Counted from the first letter of the stretch, positions 43,990 through 53,409 are shown. The stretch is DNA of 64,000 bases from an uncultured Lachnospiraceae bacterium (GCA_910577735.1 CAJTOO010000004.1:107629-171628), one strand, 5' to 3'. Notes: generated by a model from the sequence alone, not told the origin. Program-made: numbers and translations.

Positions 43990-44605
43990 GGGTATTTTGG
44001 TTGTTGTTTCCGGATTTTCGGGAGCGGGTAAGGGAACCTTGATGAAGAAACTGGTACAGAAGTATGATAACTACGCGTTGTCCATTTCAGCTACAACCAG
44101 GGATCCCAGGCCGGGTGAACAGGATGGCAGGGAGTATTTCTTCGTGACAAGAGAGGAATTTAAGAAACGTATTGCGGAAGATGCCCTGATTGAATATGCC
44201 TGTTATTGTGATAACTATTATGGGACACCCAGAGATTATGCGGAACGTCACCTGGAAGAGGGACGGGATGTGATTCTGGAGATTGAGATACAGGGAGCTC
44301 TTAAGATTAAGGATAAATATCCGGATGCATTGCTTTTGTTTGTGATGCCGCCCAGTGCGGCAGAGCTGCGCCGCAGGCTTTCCGGAAGAGGTACGGAGAC
44401 ACAGGAAGTGATAGACAAAAGGCTTCGCCGTGCCGCCCAGGAAGCGAAAGGTATTGAGGAGTATGATTACATTGTAATCAATGATGATCTGGATACTTGT
44501 GTGGAAGAACTTCATGCAATCATCATTGCGGCACATAATAAGCCGGTGAGGAATGAGGAGTTTATAGAAAAAATGAGATTGGAATTAGAAGAAGGAGGAG
44601 AATGA
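43979..44605 (+). CDS. gmk: Guanylate kinase
   Basis: A 208-residue kinase that phosphorylates GMP to GDP. P-loop VVSGFSGAGKGTLMKK near residue 8, then the GMP-binding SATTRDPRPGEQDGREYFFV block and LEIEIQGALKIK. ATG 43979 lies within the end of remA, and the GAGGGCGG at 43962-43969 is its probable ribosome site; the frame opens further upstream at 43913 without support. The TGA stop overlaps the start codon of rpoZ. Confidence 0.95.
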   Translation: MKRKGILVVVSGFSGAGKGTLMKKLVQKYDNYALSISATTRDPRPGEQDGREYFFVTREEFKKRIAEDALIEYACYCDNYYGTPRDYAERHLEEGRDVILEIEIQGALKIKDKYPDALLLFVMPPSAAELRRRLSGRGTETQEVIDKRLRRAAQEAKGIEEYDYIVINDDLDTCVEELHAIIIAAHNKPVRNEEFIEKMRLELEEGGE

Positions 44606-44892
44606 TGTTACATCCATCATATGCAGATTTGATTAAGGTAGTAAACAGTGAGGTGGAGGAAGGGGAAGATCCTGTGGTAAGCAGCAGGTATTCTATTGTG
44701 ATGGCCACTTCCAAACGGGCGAGACAGATTATCGCCGGTGATGATGAACTGGTGGACGGCAGAGGGAAAAAGCCGCTTTCTGTAGCTGTGGAAGAATTGA
44801 ACCAGGGAAAGATTAAGATTTTGAACGAGGAGCTGGAGCAGACAGATGAGGCTGCGGCAGAAGGAGAGACTGTCTCCGAGGCGGAGCAGTAA
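44605..44892 (+). CDS. rpoZ: RNA polymerase omega subunit
   Basis: A 95-residue protein with the omega core (MLHPSYADLIKVV, YSIVMATSKRARQIIAG, KPLSVAVEELNQGKI). The Glu-rich tail is unremarkable for the family. Two adjacent ATG codons exist; 44605 is at a better distance from GGAGG (44594-44598) than 44602 and is chosen. Omega stabilises the polymerase assembly. Confidence 0.93.
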   Translation: MLHPSYADLIKVVNSEVEEGEDPVVSSRYSIVMATSKRARQIIAGDDELVDGRGKKPLSVAVEELNQGKIKILNEELEQTDEAAAEGETVSEAEQ

Positions 44893-44904
44893 GGTTACAG
44901 ATTT

Positions 44905-46248
44905 ATGGGGAAAAGAGTATTATTTATATCCCTGGGGTGTGATAAGAACCTGGTAGACTCGGAACAGATGCTGGGTCTGCTTTCTGAAAGCGGATACACC
45001 TTCACCGACGATGAGCGGGAGGCGGAAGCGGTTGTTGTCAATACCTGTTGTTTTATAAACGATGCCAAGCAGGAGAGTATCAATACGATTCTGGAAATGG
45101 CGGAACTTAGAAAGAACGGGGATATTGAAGCGCTGATCGTGGCAGGGTGTCTGGCACAGCGTTACCGGGAGGAAATTCAGGAAGAGATTGAGGAAGTGGA
45201 TGCCATCATTGGTACGACAGCCATCGATCAAGTGGTAAAAGCACTGGATGATGTCCTTCAGGGAACGAAGGAGAATCATTATCAGAGTCTTGACAGAAAA
45301 CCGTTTACGGGGATGCATCGTGTGGTGACGACGGGCGGGCATTTTGCCTATCTGAAGATTGCAGAGGGCTGCGATAAACACTGTACCTACTGCATTATTC
45401 CGAAAGTGCGCGGCGGCTATCGCAGCGTGCCGATGGAGAACCTTTTGCAGGAAGCGGGACAGCTTGCGGCAGAGGGTGTGAAGGAACTTATCTTGGTGGC
45501 CCAGGAAACCACACTTTACGGGGCAGACTTATATGGACATAAGGCGCTGCCTGAGCTGCTTCATAAATTATGCGAGATAGAGGGGCTGTATTGGATCCGG
45601 ATCTTGTATTGTTATCCGGAGGAAATAGATGAGGTGCTGATACAGACCATAAAGGAAGAAAAGAAAATCTGTCATTATCTGGATATTCCCGTACAACATG
45701 CCAGTGATGCAATCTTAAGACGGATGGGCCGCAGGACTGACCGGAGAGAATTGACTTCTATAGTCAATTGCCTGAGAGAAGAGATTCCGGATATCTGCCT
45801 GCGTACTACGCTGATTACAGGATTTCCGGGAGAGACTGAAGAAGACCATGAAACCCTGATGGATTTCGTGGATGAAATGGCGTTTGACAGACTGGGCGTA
45901 TTTACTTATTCCCAGGAGGAAGACACCCCGGCGGCAGTCATGGATGACCAGATTCCCGAGGATGTGAAAGAAAGACGTTACGGGGAATTGATGGCGCTGC
46001 AGCAGGAAATTGCATTTGAAGCAGCTTCTGCTATGAAGGGCCTGGTGGTGACAGCCATGATTGAGGGCAGGGTTGCCGATGAGGATGCCTATGTGGCCAG
46101 AACGTATAAGGATGCGCCTAATGTGGATGGCTTCCTGTTTGTCAATACAGACAGGGACTTTATGACGGGTGATTTTGTGAAGGTCAGGATTACAGGCTCT
46201 TATGAATACGATCTGATTGGAGAATTGGAAGATGAATTTACCGAATAA
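44905..46248 (+). CDS. rimO: Ribosomal protein S12 methylthiotransferase RimO
   Basis: A 447-residue radical-SAM enzyme that adds a methylthio group to an Asp of ribosomal protein S12. The N-terminal cluster cysteines are Cys12 (SLGCDKNLVDSE), Cys48 (VNTCCF) and Cys82 (AGCLAQR); the radical-SAM cluster is Cys156, Cys160 and Cys163 in EGCDKHCTYC. A C-terminal TRAM domain spans about 375-445. The GCDKNLVDSE motif distinguishes RimO from the related tRNA enzyme MiaB. It follows rpoZ by 12 bases. Confidence 0.95.
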   Translation: MGKRVLFISLGCDKNLVDSEQMLGLLSESGYTFTDDEREAEAVVVNTCCFINDAKQESINTILEMAELRKNGDIEALIVAGCLAQRYREEIQEEIEEVDAIIGTTAIDQVVKALDDVLQGTKENHYQSLDRKPFTGMHRVVTTGGHFAYLKIAEGCDKHCTYCIIPKVRGGYRSVPMENLLQEAGQLAAEGVKELILVAQETTLYGADLYGHKALPELLHKLCEIEGLYWIRILYCYPEEIDEVLIQTIKEEKKICHYLDIPVQHASDAILRRMGRRTDRRELTSIVNCLREEIPDICLRTTLITGFPGETEEDHETLMDFVDEMAFDRLGVFTYSQEEDTPAAVMDDQIPEDVKERRYGELMALQQEIAFEAASAMKGLVVTAMIEGRVADEDAYVARTYKDAPNVDGFLFVNTDRDFMTGDFVKVRITGSYEYDLIGELEDEFTE

Positions 46249-46768
46249 ACTGACCACCTTCCGGGTGGTATTGATTCCCTTTTTTGTAGTGTTCATGCTG
46301 GCGGATGTGACGGCCTATGATAAATGGATTGCACTGGCCGTGTTTATCATTGCAAGTCTCACAGATCTTCTGGACGGCTACATTGCCAGGAAGTACAATC
46401 TGGTAACGAACTTTGGAAAGTTCATGGATCCTCTGGCAGATAAGCTGTTAGTATGTTCAGCGCTGATCTGTCTGGTGGCTCTTTCCAGGATTCCGGCATG
46501 GATTGTGATTGTTATCATTGCCAGGGAATTTATTATCAGCGGATTCCGTCTGGTAGCTTCGGATAATGGTGTGGTCATTGCTGCCAGTTACTGGGGCAAA
46601 TTTAAGACGACTTTCCAGATGGTTATGATATGTCTGATGATTGCCGATTTGGGAGTGCTTGGACTTATCACACAGATTGTCATGTGGGCGGCACTGTTAC
46701 TGACAGTGATATCCCTGGTTGATTATCTGGTTAAGAATAAGGATGTCATGAGAGAGAGCGGTAAATAG
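46232..46768 (+). CDS. pgsA: CDP-diacylglycerol-glycerol-3-phosphate 3-phosphatidyltransferase
   Basis: A 178-residue membrane enzyme that makes phosphatidylglycerol phosphate. It has the CDP-alcohol motif DLLDGYIARKYNLVTNFGKF followed by MDPLADKLL. Start ATG 46232 lies nine bases after GGAG and overlaps the end of rimO by 17 bases; TTG 46217 is an alternative. It has four to six membrane segments and is of normal length. Confidence 0.93.
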   Translation: MNLPNKLTTFRVVLIPFFVVFMLADVTAYDKWIALAVFIIASLTDLLDGYIARKYNLVTNFGKFMDPLADKLLVCSALICLVALSRIPAWIVIVIIAREFIISGFRLVASDNGVVIAASYWGKFKTTFQMVMICLMIADLGVLGLITQIVMWAALLLTVISLVDYLVKNKDVMRESGK

Positions 46769-46801
46769 AACAGCACATTGGTTGCAAAGAAATGGAGCGC
46801 T

Positions 46802-48073
46802 ATGACAGTAGAGATTATTTCGGTTGGAACAGAGATTTTGTTGGGCAATATCGTGAATACCAACGCCGCATACCTGTCGGAGAAATGTGCGGGACTGGGT
46901 CTTTCCTGCTATTATCAGGATGTGGTCGGAGATAATGAGGAAAGGCTTTTTGAGACCATCAAGCTTGCCTTATCCAGAGCAGATATTCTTCTTTTGTCGG
47001 GAGGACTCGGGCCTACGCAGGATGATCTCACAAAGGAAGTAGCAGCGAGAGCTCTCGGTAAGGAACTATATCTGCACGAGGAGACAAAGGAGACAATACG
47101 AAAGTTCTTCGAGGCGAGGGGATTAGAGATTACAGACAACAATTGGAAACAGGCCATGGTTCCGGAAGGCTGTATCGTGATGGAGAATCCAAACGGCACT
47201 GCGCCGGGGATTATCATGAACCAGGACAATAAGCATGTGGTGCTGATGCCTGGGCCGCCCAATGAGATGATTCCCATGTTTGAGACTTCCGTTATGCCTT
47301 ATCTTTCCAGGCTGCAGTCCTGTGTGATTTATTCCCAGACTGTGAAAATCTGCGGCGTGGGAGAAAGCAAGGCAGAGAGTATGGTATCAGATCTGATTGC
47401 GGCACAGACCAATCCTACCATTGCCACTTATGCCAAGACAGGTGAGGTGCATCTTAGGGTCACGGCCCGGGCGGAGGACGAAAAGGAAGCCAGGAAACTG
47501 GTGAAGCCTATGATCAAGGATTTAAAAGGGCGTTTTGGCAATCATGTATATACCACGGATGATGGCGTGACATTGGAAAAGGCAGTGGTGGATCTGCTCA
47601 TGGCCAACAAGCTGACTGCCTGCACGGTGGAATCCTGTACAGGAGGCCTGTTGTCAGCCAGACTGATCAATGTAGCGGGGGTATCGGATGTATTTAAGTC
47701 AGGTTATGTTACCTATTCCAATAAATCCAAGCGCAGACTGTTAGGCATTAAGAAAAATATACTGGATAAACATGGCGCGGTCAGTGAACAGATAGCAAGG
47801 GAGATGGCCAAAACCGCGGCCATGCTTGCTAAGACAGATGTGTGCGTATCCACCACTGGCATTGCGGGGCCGGATGGGGGATCTTCGGAGAAACCGGTGG
47901 GACTGGTCTATATTGGCTGCAATGTGTGCGGCAAGATCAGGGTGAAGGAGTGCCATTTCAGCGGCAGCCGATCCAAAATCAGGGAGAGTACGGTTTCTGC
48001 TGCACTGTCATTGATGCGGGAATGCATTCTCGAATATTATAGTGAAGTCACTTTTGGAAGAAAAGAAAAGTAG
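46802..48073 (+). CDS. cinA: CinA-like competence/damage-inducible protein
   Basis: A 423-residue protein with an N-terminal molybdopterin-binding-like domain (VEIISVGTEILLGNIVNTN, LLSGGLGPTQDDLTKEV, MPGPPNEMIPMF) and a C-terminal nicotinamide-mononucleotide deamidase domain (ACTVESCTGGLLSARL, STTGIAGPDGGSSEKPVG). In several Firmicutes it lies between pgsA and recA, as here. Its role in NAD salvage and competence is family knowledge. The frame opens at 46778, but ATG 46802 has GGAGC upstream and matches the family start. Confidence 0.93.
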   Translation: MTVEIISVGTEILLGNIVNTNAAYLSEKCAGLGLSCYYQDVVGDNEERLFETIKLALSRADILLLSGGLGPTQDDLTKEVAARALGKELYLHEETKETIRKFFEARGLEITDNNWKQAMVPEGCIVMENPNGTAPGIIMNQDNKHVVLMPGPPNEMIPMFETSVMPYLSRLQSCVIYSQTVKICGVGESKAESMVSDLIAAQTNPTIATYAKTGEVHLRVTARAEDEKEARKLVKPMIKDLKGRFGNHVYTTDDGVTLEKAVVDLLMANKLTACTVESCTGGLLSARLINVAGVSDVFKSGYVTYSNKSKRRLLGIKKNILDKHGAVSEQIAREMAKTAAMLAKTDVCVSTTGIAGPDGGSSEKPVGLVYIGCNVCGKIRVKECHFSGSRSKIRESTVSAALSLMRECILEYYSEVTFGRKEK

Positions 48074-48112
48074 CAGGAGATCGGGCGATTCAATATAAAT
48101 GGAGGAAGACAA

Positions 48113-49699
48113 ATGAGTGAACCGGGCAACAAGGATGATATGAGAGAGGATGCTGGCAGGGTAGATATGCCGGTGAATCCTTATACAACGGAGAGCAGTG
48201 CCGATATCTATGCAACGCCGGCGGTTTCCATGGATACCACGGATGTTGTGGTAAACAGTGCTTCCAGAGATGTAGCTGTGACAGATACACACGGACTTTT
48301 TTCCGGCAGCGGGCAGCAGAGCGCTGCTCCTTATGACCAGGGAGCTTATCAGGGCAATCCTTATAACGTGGATACTGCCTATGGCAGCAGTCCTTATGAT
48401 ACCAATAATCCGTATGGTGCGGGCAATGGATATGTTCCGGATAATACATATGGCCAGGGGAATGGATATGCTCCGGATAATGCATATGGCCAGGGGAGTG
48501 GATATGCTCCGGATAATGCATATGGCCAGGGGAATGGATATGCTCCGGATAGTACATATGGTCAGGGTGGTGGATATATTCCGGATAATTCTTATGGTGC
48601 AGGGAATCCCTACAATGCCGGTAACCCCTATGGACCGGGCAGTGCCTATGGCGCTAATACTTACGGGGAAAGTGGCTATGGCAGTCCTTATAACGGCGCC
48701 AATCCCTATGGAGGGCAACAGGCAGGTGGGTATGGCGGACAGCCGCCCTATAACACACCGCCTTTTCAGGACAATCCGTACAGTCCTTACGCGGCACCTC
48801 AGAAGAAGGGTCATACGGGTCTAATCATTACCATTGTAGTCGTTGTCGTTATTCTTTTTATCCTGGCTGTTTGTGCGCTGGCCTATCGGGCAGTGGAACT
48901 GCTAGACAAGAGTGACGTTATGGATGAGTTCAAAAACGGCGGGCTAAACGGCGGCAAATATGTATTTGATAATGACTATGATTATGATTACGACGATGAC
49001 TATGATTACGATGATGACTATTTTTATGGCGGGGACTATGATTACGACTATGATTATGAGAATGACAAGTATTATTCCCTCCAGGATGACCTGAAATACG
49101 ATCTGTCTTATCAGGTAGAGTTTGATTTCTTTGAATATGAGACGGATAATGAGAATGTAAGCATTATGGTGACTTATCCCATTGTAGTGGGGGAAGATGT
49201 GCAGAATCTGGACAGGATAAACGATGCCCTATATTCAGAAGTGGAATTGCTTACCGAGTATTTTGAAGAAGACTATGCGCCCTATATGAAGAATAATGAG
49301 GATGGCTATTTTTCCGCAACTGCCGTCTGTTATGTGACCTACATGGATGAGGATAAGCTCAGTGTGGCATTTCAGGAGAGAATCTATGCGGATTTCTATG
49401 ATATGGCTTATCTGGAATGTTTCAACATAGACATGGCTAATGGGGTGATTCTGGATAACCAGGAGATGTTATCCATTGATGATGACTTTTCGGTGGAATT
49501 CAGAACCAGAAGTGATGAGCAGAATGGAGAGATTTATTCTCTGACGAATATGACAGATCAGGAGATTACGGGTTATTTTAATTCCCCGGATGTGATTGTA
49601 TTCTATACGCCTAAGGGGATGGAGATTGGCTTTAATTATGAAGACGGCTGGGTGACAGTCACGTATGAAGAGTATGAGCAGTATCTGAATGTATTTTAG
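48113..49699 (+). CDS. Repeat-rich membrane protein with DUF3298-like C-terminal domain
   Basis: A 528-residue protein. The first ~230 residues are a low-complexity, probably disordered tail rich in Gly, Tyr, Pro, Asn, including five 12-residue repeats (core GYAPDNAYGQGN). A single membrane segment follows (LIITIVVVVVILFILAVCALAY, near residues 236-258), then a stretch of Asp-Tyr repeats (DYDYDYDDDYDYDDDY) and a ~200-residue domain with strand-rich pieces such as VSIMVTYPIVVGEDV and VIVFYTPKGMEIGF, like the DUF3298/RsiV-like domain. The likely topology is a cytoplasmic N-tail with an outside C-domain. Function unknown; it is separated from recA by a terminator. Confidence 0.75.
   Translation: MSEPGNKDDMREDAGRVDMPVNPYTTESSADIYATPAVSMDTTDVVVNSASRDVAVTDTHGLFSGSGQQSAAPYDQGAYQGNPYNVDTAYGSSPYDTNNPYGAGNGYVPDNTYGQGNGYAPDNAYGQGSGYAPDNAYGQGNGYAPDSTYGQGGGYIPDNSYGAGNPYNAGNPYGPGSAYGANTYGESGYGSPYNGANPYGGQQAGGYGGQPPYNTPPFQDNPYSPYAAPQKKGHTGLIITIVVVVVILFILAVCALAYRAVELLDKSDVMDEFKNGGLNGGKYVFDNDYDYDYDDDYDYDDDYFYGGDYDYDYDYENDKYYSLQDDLKYDLSYQVEFDFFEYETDNENVSIMVTYPIVVGEDVQNLDRINDALYSEVELLTEYFEEDYAPYMKNNEDGYFSATAVCYVTYMDEDKLSVAFQERIYADFYDMAYLECFNIDMANGVILDNQEMLSIDDDFSVEFRTRSDEQNGEIYSLTNMTDQEITGYFNSPDVIVFYTPKGMEIGFNYEDGWVTVTYEEYEQYLNVF
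48422..48601 (+). repeat. Five 36-bp tandem repeats encoding 12-residue units
   Basis: Units start at 48422, 48458, 48494, 48530 and 48566. The middle three are almost identical at the base level, and the outer two are more diverged. In-frame slippage could change the copy number. Confidence 0.92.
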
Positions 49700-49710
49700 C
49701 TTATGGTGAT

Positions 49711-49750
49711 AAAGGGCGGTAAATCTGTGAAGGGTTACCGCCCTTTTGGA
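49711..49750 (+). terminator. Intrinsic terminator of the repeat-rich membrane protein gene
   Basis: Perfect 12-base stem (49711-49722 with 49735-49746), twelve-base loop, short T tail. The rest of the 325-base gap up to recA holds only the recA promoter and two LexA boxes; between 49751 and 49954 I see nothing further. Confidence 0.85.
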
Positions 49751-49954
49751 ATTTATAAAATATGACAGGAACATATTGCATAGCAGATCATTCTTTGCTA
49801 AACTGAGGATGTCTGAAGAAATGGAATCTGTTATGCACATCCGGCATTTCGCCACGATTTCCATTCTATTGATTTTTAAGGAAAGGAGGGTAGAGTGTCG
49901 TTTATTGGACATTAAAAGTGATAAGGTAGCAATAGGTTATGAGACAAAAGGCAG

Positions 49955-50002
49955 TTGACAAAATCGAACATTTGTTTTATCCTAATTAGAGAACAGATGT
50001 TC
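49955..50002 (+). promoter_or_regulatory. recA promoter with two LexA boxes
   Basis: TTGACA (49955-49960), 17-base spacer and TATCCT (49978-49983). Box 1 at 49965-49978 (CGAACATTTGTTTT) fits the Bacillus-type LexA site and lies between -35 and -10. Box 2 at 49991-50002 is a perfect GAAC-N4-GTTC palindrome near the transcription start. Confidence 0.75.
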
Positions 50003-50024
50003 TAAATGAAAAGGAGAACAGAAC

Positions 50025-51104
50025 ATGGAAAGAGATGAGAAGCTAAAAGCATTGGATGCGGCCTTAGGCCAGATAGAGAGACAGTACGGTAAGGGCGCCG
50101 TCATGAAACTGGGAGATCCATCTGTACAGATGAATGTGGAGACCATTCCCACAGGGTCCTTAAGCCTGGATATTGCATTGGGGCTCGGCGGAATTCCCAA
50201 AGGCAGGATTGTAGAGATATACGGTCCGGAGTCCAGTGGTAAAACAACCGTTACCCTACATATGATAGCAGAAGTACAAAAGAGAGGCGGTATCGCCGGT
50301 TTTATTGATGCAGAGCATGCACTTGATCCTGTTTATGCGAAGAATATCGGTGTGGACATAGACAATCTGTATATTTCACAGCCGGACTGCGGAGAACAGG
50401 CGCTGGAGATTACAGAAACCATGGTTCGATCCGGTGCGGTGGATATTATTGTGGTGGACTCTGTGGCGGCGCTGGTACCGAAAGCGGAGATTGACGGTGA
50501 CATGGGAGACAGCCATGTGGGTCTGCAGGCGAGACTGATGTCCCAGGCGCTTCGTAAGCTTACGGCAGTCATCAGCAAATCCAACTGCACGGTTATATTC
50601 ATCAATCAGCTTCGTGAGAAAGTGGGCGTAATGTTCGGAAATCCGGAAACAACGACCGGCGGACGCGCGTTGAAATTCTACTCTTCTGTGCGTCTCGATG
50701 TCAGAAGGATTGAGGCTTTAAAACAGGGCGGAGAGGTAATTGGTAACAGAACCAGGGTAAAGGTGGTCAAGAACAAGATCGCGCCTCCCTTCAAGGAAGC
50801 GGAATTTGATATTATGTTTGGGGAAGGAATATCCACGGTTGGAGATATTCTAGATCTTGCAGCGGAGAACAGCATTATCAATAAGAGTGGTGCATGGTAT
50901 GCCTATGAGGGCAATAAGATTGGTCAGGGCAGGGAAAATGCAAAGCAGTATCTGCGAGACAATTCGGAAACCTGTGCTGAGATTGAGCGGAAGGTAAGGG
51001 AACTGTTTAATATGGAAACAGATCCCGTGGAAAAGCCGGCGGCAGGTAAGGCATCGAAAGAAGAGGCAAAGGCCGGGAAAGAAAGCGCAGGAGCAGGGAA
51101 ATAA
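50025..51104 (+). CDS. recA: Recombinase RecA
   Basis: A 359-residue recombinase. Walker A GPESSGKTT (residues 67-75), GFIDAEHALDP (about 91), VDSVAALVPKAEI (Walker B, about 144) and NQLREKVGVMFGNPETTTGG (loop L2 region, about 193). The C-terminal ~20 residues are Lys/Ala/Glu-rich (KPAAGKASKEEAKAGKE), acidic-basic and unlike the usual acidic tail. ATG 50025 follows AAGGAGA. LexA boxes upstream fit self-controlled SOS regulation. recX follows after six bases. Confidence 0.97.
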   Translation: MERDEKLKALDAALGQIERQYGKGAVMKLGDPSVQMNVETIPTGSLSLDIALGLGGIPKGRIVEIYGPESSGKTTVTLHMIAEVQKRGGIAGFIDAEHALDPVYAKNIGVDIDNLYISQPDCGEQALEITETMVRSGAVDIIVVDSVAALVPKAEIDGDMGDSHVGLQARLMSQALRKLTAVISKSNCTVIFINQLREKVGVMFGNPETTTGGRALKFYSSVRLDVRRIEALKQGGEVIGNRTRVKVVKNKIAPPFKEAEFDIMFGEGISTVGDILDLAAENSIINKSGAWYAYEGNKIGQGRENAKQYLRDNSETCAEIERKVRELFNMETDPVEKPAAGKASKEEAKAGKESAGAGK

Positions 51105-51110
51105 ACGATT

Positions 51111-51740
51111 ATGATTGTGACACAGATGATAGGGATTTCCAGAGCACGCTATAAAGTCTATGTGGATGGGCAGTTTGCCTTTATTCTTTATAAAGGTGAA
51201 CTCCGGGAGTTCGGGATTGAGGAGGAGAAGGAAATCTCTGAATCATGTTATCAGCAGATTATGACACAGGTCCTTCCAAAAAGGGCTAAAAAGCGGGCGC
51301 TGAATCTATTGGAATCCAGGGATTATACCAGCGGACAGCTGCGGGAGAAACTCAGGCAGGGAGACTATCCGCAAGCCTGCATTGATGAGGCTATTGACTA
51401 TGTGGAGTCTTATGGTTATGTGGATGACCTGCGATATGCCAAAGATTTTATAACTTATCATCTGGAACATAAGAGCAGGACGCGCATAGGGCAGGATCTG
51501 ATGCGCAAAGGAATCGGCAGGGATATCATAGAGGCAGCATTTGAAGAACTGGAGCAGTCAGGAACAGGACAGGATGAAACGGCGATGATTGTGAAACTCC
51601 TGGAAAAGAAAAAATATGATGTCAGGACTGCTTCAAAACAGGATAAACAAAGAATGTACGGTTTCCTCTACCGGAAAGGGTTTCACACGGATGCAATCAG
51701 TAGAGCACTTTTGCTTGACATAACATTAAATTCATTATAG
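51111..51740 (+). CDS. recX: Regulatory protein RecX
   Basis: A 209-residue helical protein that binds RecA filaments and limits their growth. It shows the RecX repeats LLESRDYTSGQLREKLRQ, AIDYVESYGYVDDLRYAKDF and DLMRKGIGRDIIEAAFEEL. It is close behind recA, so the inhibitor is expected to be made together with its target on the SOS transcript. The C-terminal residues (about 155-209) extend the third repeat. Confidence 0.92.
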   Translation: MIVTQMIGISRARYKVYVDGQFAFILYKGELREFGIEEEKEISESCYQQIMTQVLPKRAKKRALNLLESRDYTSGQLREKLRQGDYPQACIDEAIDYVESYGYVDDLRYAKDFITYHLEHKSRTRIGQDLMRKGIGRDIIEAAFEELEQSGTGQDETAMIVKLLEKKKYDVRTASKQDKQRMYGFLYRKGFHTDAISRALLLDITLNSL

Positions 51741-51855
51741 AATTAATATGTTGTAATTTTGCTAACTATCGGGATGTTGCCATTTGGAAAATGGAAATGT
51801 CCTACAATAGATTAGATGATGTACAATGAAAATTTAATAAGGAGGTGCTCCTGTA

Positions 51856-53403
51856 ATGTGGCAAGTTGTGGTAGCAGTAGTCATCACGCTGGTGATTGCC
51901 GTTCCCGTTTCTGCTTTGGCAGCCGTCAACTATCGCAAGAAGGTTGTGGAAGCGAAGCTGGGTAATGCGGACGAGAAAGCCAGGGAAATCATTGACGAAG
52001 CTCTCAAAACTGCTGAGACAAAGAAGCGTGAAGCGTTGCTTGAAGTCAAGGAAGAGTCCATTCGTACCAAGAATGAGCTGGACAAGGAAATCAAGGAACG
52101 TCGTGCTGAGGCGCAGCGTTATGAGCGTCGTGTACAGCAGAAGGAAGAGAACATCGACAAGAAAGCGGATGCTATTGAGAAGAAGGAAGCAAGTCTGGCA
52201 CAGAGAGAAGAGGCTCTTGCCAAACAGCGTGAAGAAATTTCCAAGCTGAACGAGCAAAGATTACAGGAACTAGAACGAATCTCAGGTTTGACCTCCGAGC
52301 AAGCAAAAGATTATTTGTTGAAAATTGTTGAAGATGAAGTGAAACATGAAACTGCTGTCATGATTAAAGAGATGGAGAGCAGGGCCAAGGAAGAAGCGGA
52401 CAAGAAGGCTAAGGAGTATGTGGTTACAGCAATTCAAAAGTGTGCTGCTGATCATGTATCCGAGACTACCATATCCGTGGTACAGCTTCCTAACGATGAA
52501 ATGAAAGGCAGAATTATCGGTAGAGAGGGTCGCAATATCAGAACACTTGAAACAATGACAGGTGTTGATCTGATTATTGATGACACGCCGGAAGCAGTTA
52601 TCTTATCCGGATTTGATCCGATTCGCAGGGAAGTGGCAAGGATTGCCCTCGAGAAACTGATTGTGGATGGTCGGATTCATCCGGCGAGAATTGAAGAGAT
52701 GGTCGAGAAGGCACAGAAAGAAGTGGAAGTCATGATCAAAGAGGAAGGTGAAGCAGCCACTCTTGAGGTTGGTGTACATGGCATCCATCCTGAACTTGTC
52801 AGACTGCTCGGTAAGATGAAATTCAGAACCAGTTATGGGCAGAACGCATTAAAACATTCCATTGAAGTAGCACAATTGTCAGGTCTGCTTGCGGCAGAAA
52901 TGGGATTGGATGTCAGAATGGCCAAGCGTGCAGGTTTACTGCATGATATCGGTAAGGCTGTTGATCATGAGATGGAAGGATCACATATCCAGCTGGGCGT
53001 TGAGCTTTGTCGGAAATATAAAGAGGGTCCGATTGTTATCAATGCGGTAGAATCCCATCATGGCGACGTGGAAGCGCAGACCTTGATTGCCTGCATTGTA
53101 CAGGCGGCGGATACGATTTCTGCGGCAAGACCAGGTGCGAGAAGAGAGACATTAGAAACATATACAACAAGACTAAAACAATTAGAAGACATTACAAACA
53201 ATTTCAAAGGTGTTGACAAATCTTTTGCTATTCAGGCAGGTAGAGAGATTCGTGTTATGGTAGTTCCAGAACAGATCAGTGATTCTGACATGGTATTGCT
53301 GGCAAGAGATATATCCAAACAGATAGAGGCGGAGTTGGAGTATCCCGGACAGATTAAAGTAAACGTGATTCGTGAAAGCCGTGTCGTTGATTATGCCAAA
53401 TAG
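51856..53403 (+). CDS. rny: Ribonuclease Y
   Basis: A 515-residue membrane-bound endoribonuclease that starts much mRNA decay in Gram-positive bacteria. It has a membrane anchor (VVAVVITLVIAVPVSALA, residues 4-22), a long charged coiled coil (about 25-190), a KH domain (RIIGREGRNIRTLE, about 217) and an HD domain with GLLHDIGKAVDHE (about 356) and HHGDVEAQTL. The coiled-coil residues are rich in Glu and Lys. AAGGAGG lies just upstream of ATG 51856. It ends at a strong terminator and seems to be its own unit after recX. Confidence 0.96.
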   Translation: MWQVVVAVVITLVIAVPVSALAAVNYRKKVVEAKLGNADEKAREIIDEALKTAETKKREALLEVKEESIRTKNELDKEIKERRAEAQRYERRVQQKEENIDKKADAIEKKEASLAQREEALAKQREEISKLNEQRLQELERISGLTSEQAKDYLLKIVEDEVKHETAVMIKEMESRAKEEADKKAKEYVVTAIQKCAADHVSETTISVVQLPNDEMKGRIIGREGRNIRTLETMTGVDLIIDDTPEAVILSGFDPIRREVARIALEKLIVDGRIHPARIEEMVEKAQKEVEVMIKEEGEAATLEVGVHGIHPELVRLLGKMKFRTSYGQNALKHSIEVAQLSGLLAAEMGLDVRMAKRAGLLHDIGKAVDHEMEGSHIQLGVELCRKYKEGPIVINAVESHHGDVEAQTLIACIVQAADTISAARPGARRETLETYTTRLKQLEDITNNFKGVDKSFAIQAGREIRVMVVPEQISDSDMVLLARDISKQIEAELEYPGQIKVNVIRESRVVDYAK

Positions 53404-53409
53404 TATGGA

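Noticed and set aside
48008..48814. Long minus-strand frame opposite the repeat-rich membrane protein gene
   Set aside because: It is open only because the 36-bp repeats lack stops on that strand; the protein is a repetition of Ile/Ser/Arg blocks without a ribosome site, and the plus-strand gene has clear domains.
49746..49958. 70-codon frame upstream of recA
   Set aside because: No family, no ribosome site, and it runs into the recA promoter region.
51777..51808. Promoter before rny (TTGCCA and TACAAT)
   Set aside because: The elements are 20 bases apart, outside the normal spacing, so the call was not made.
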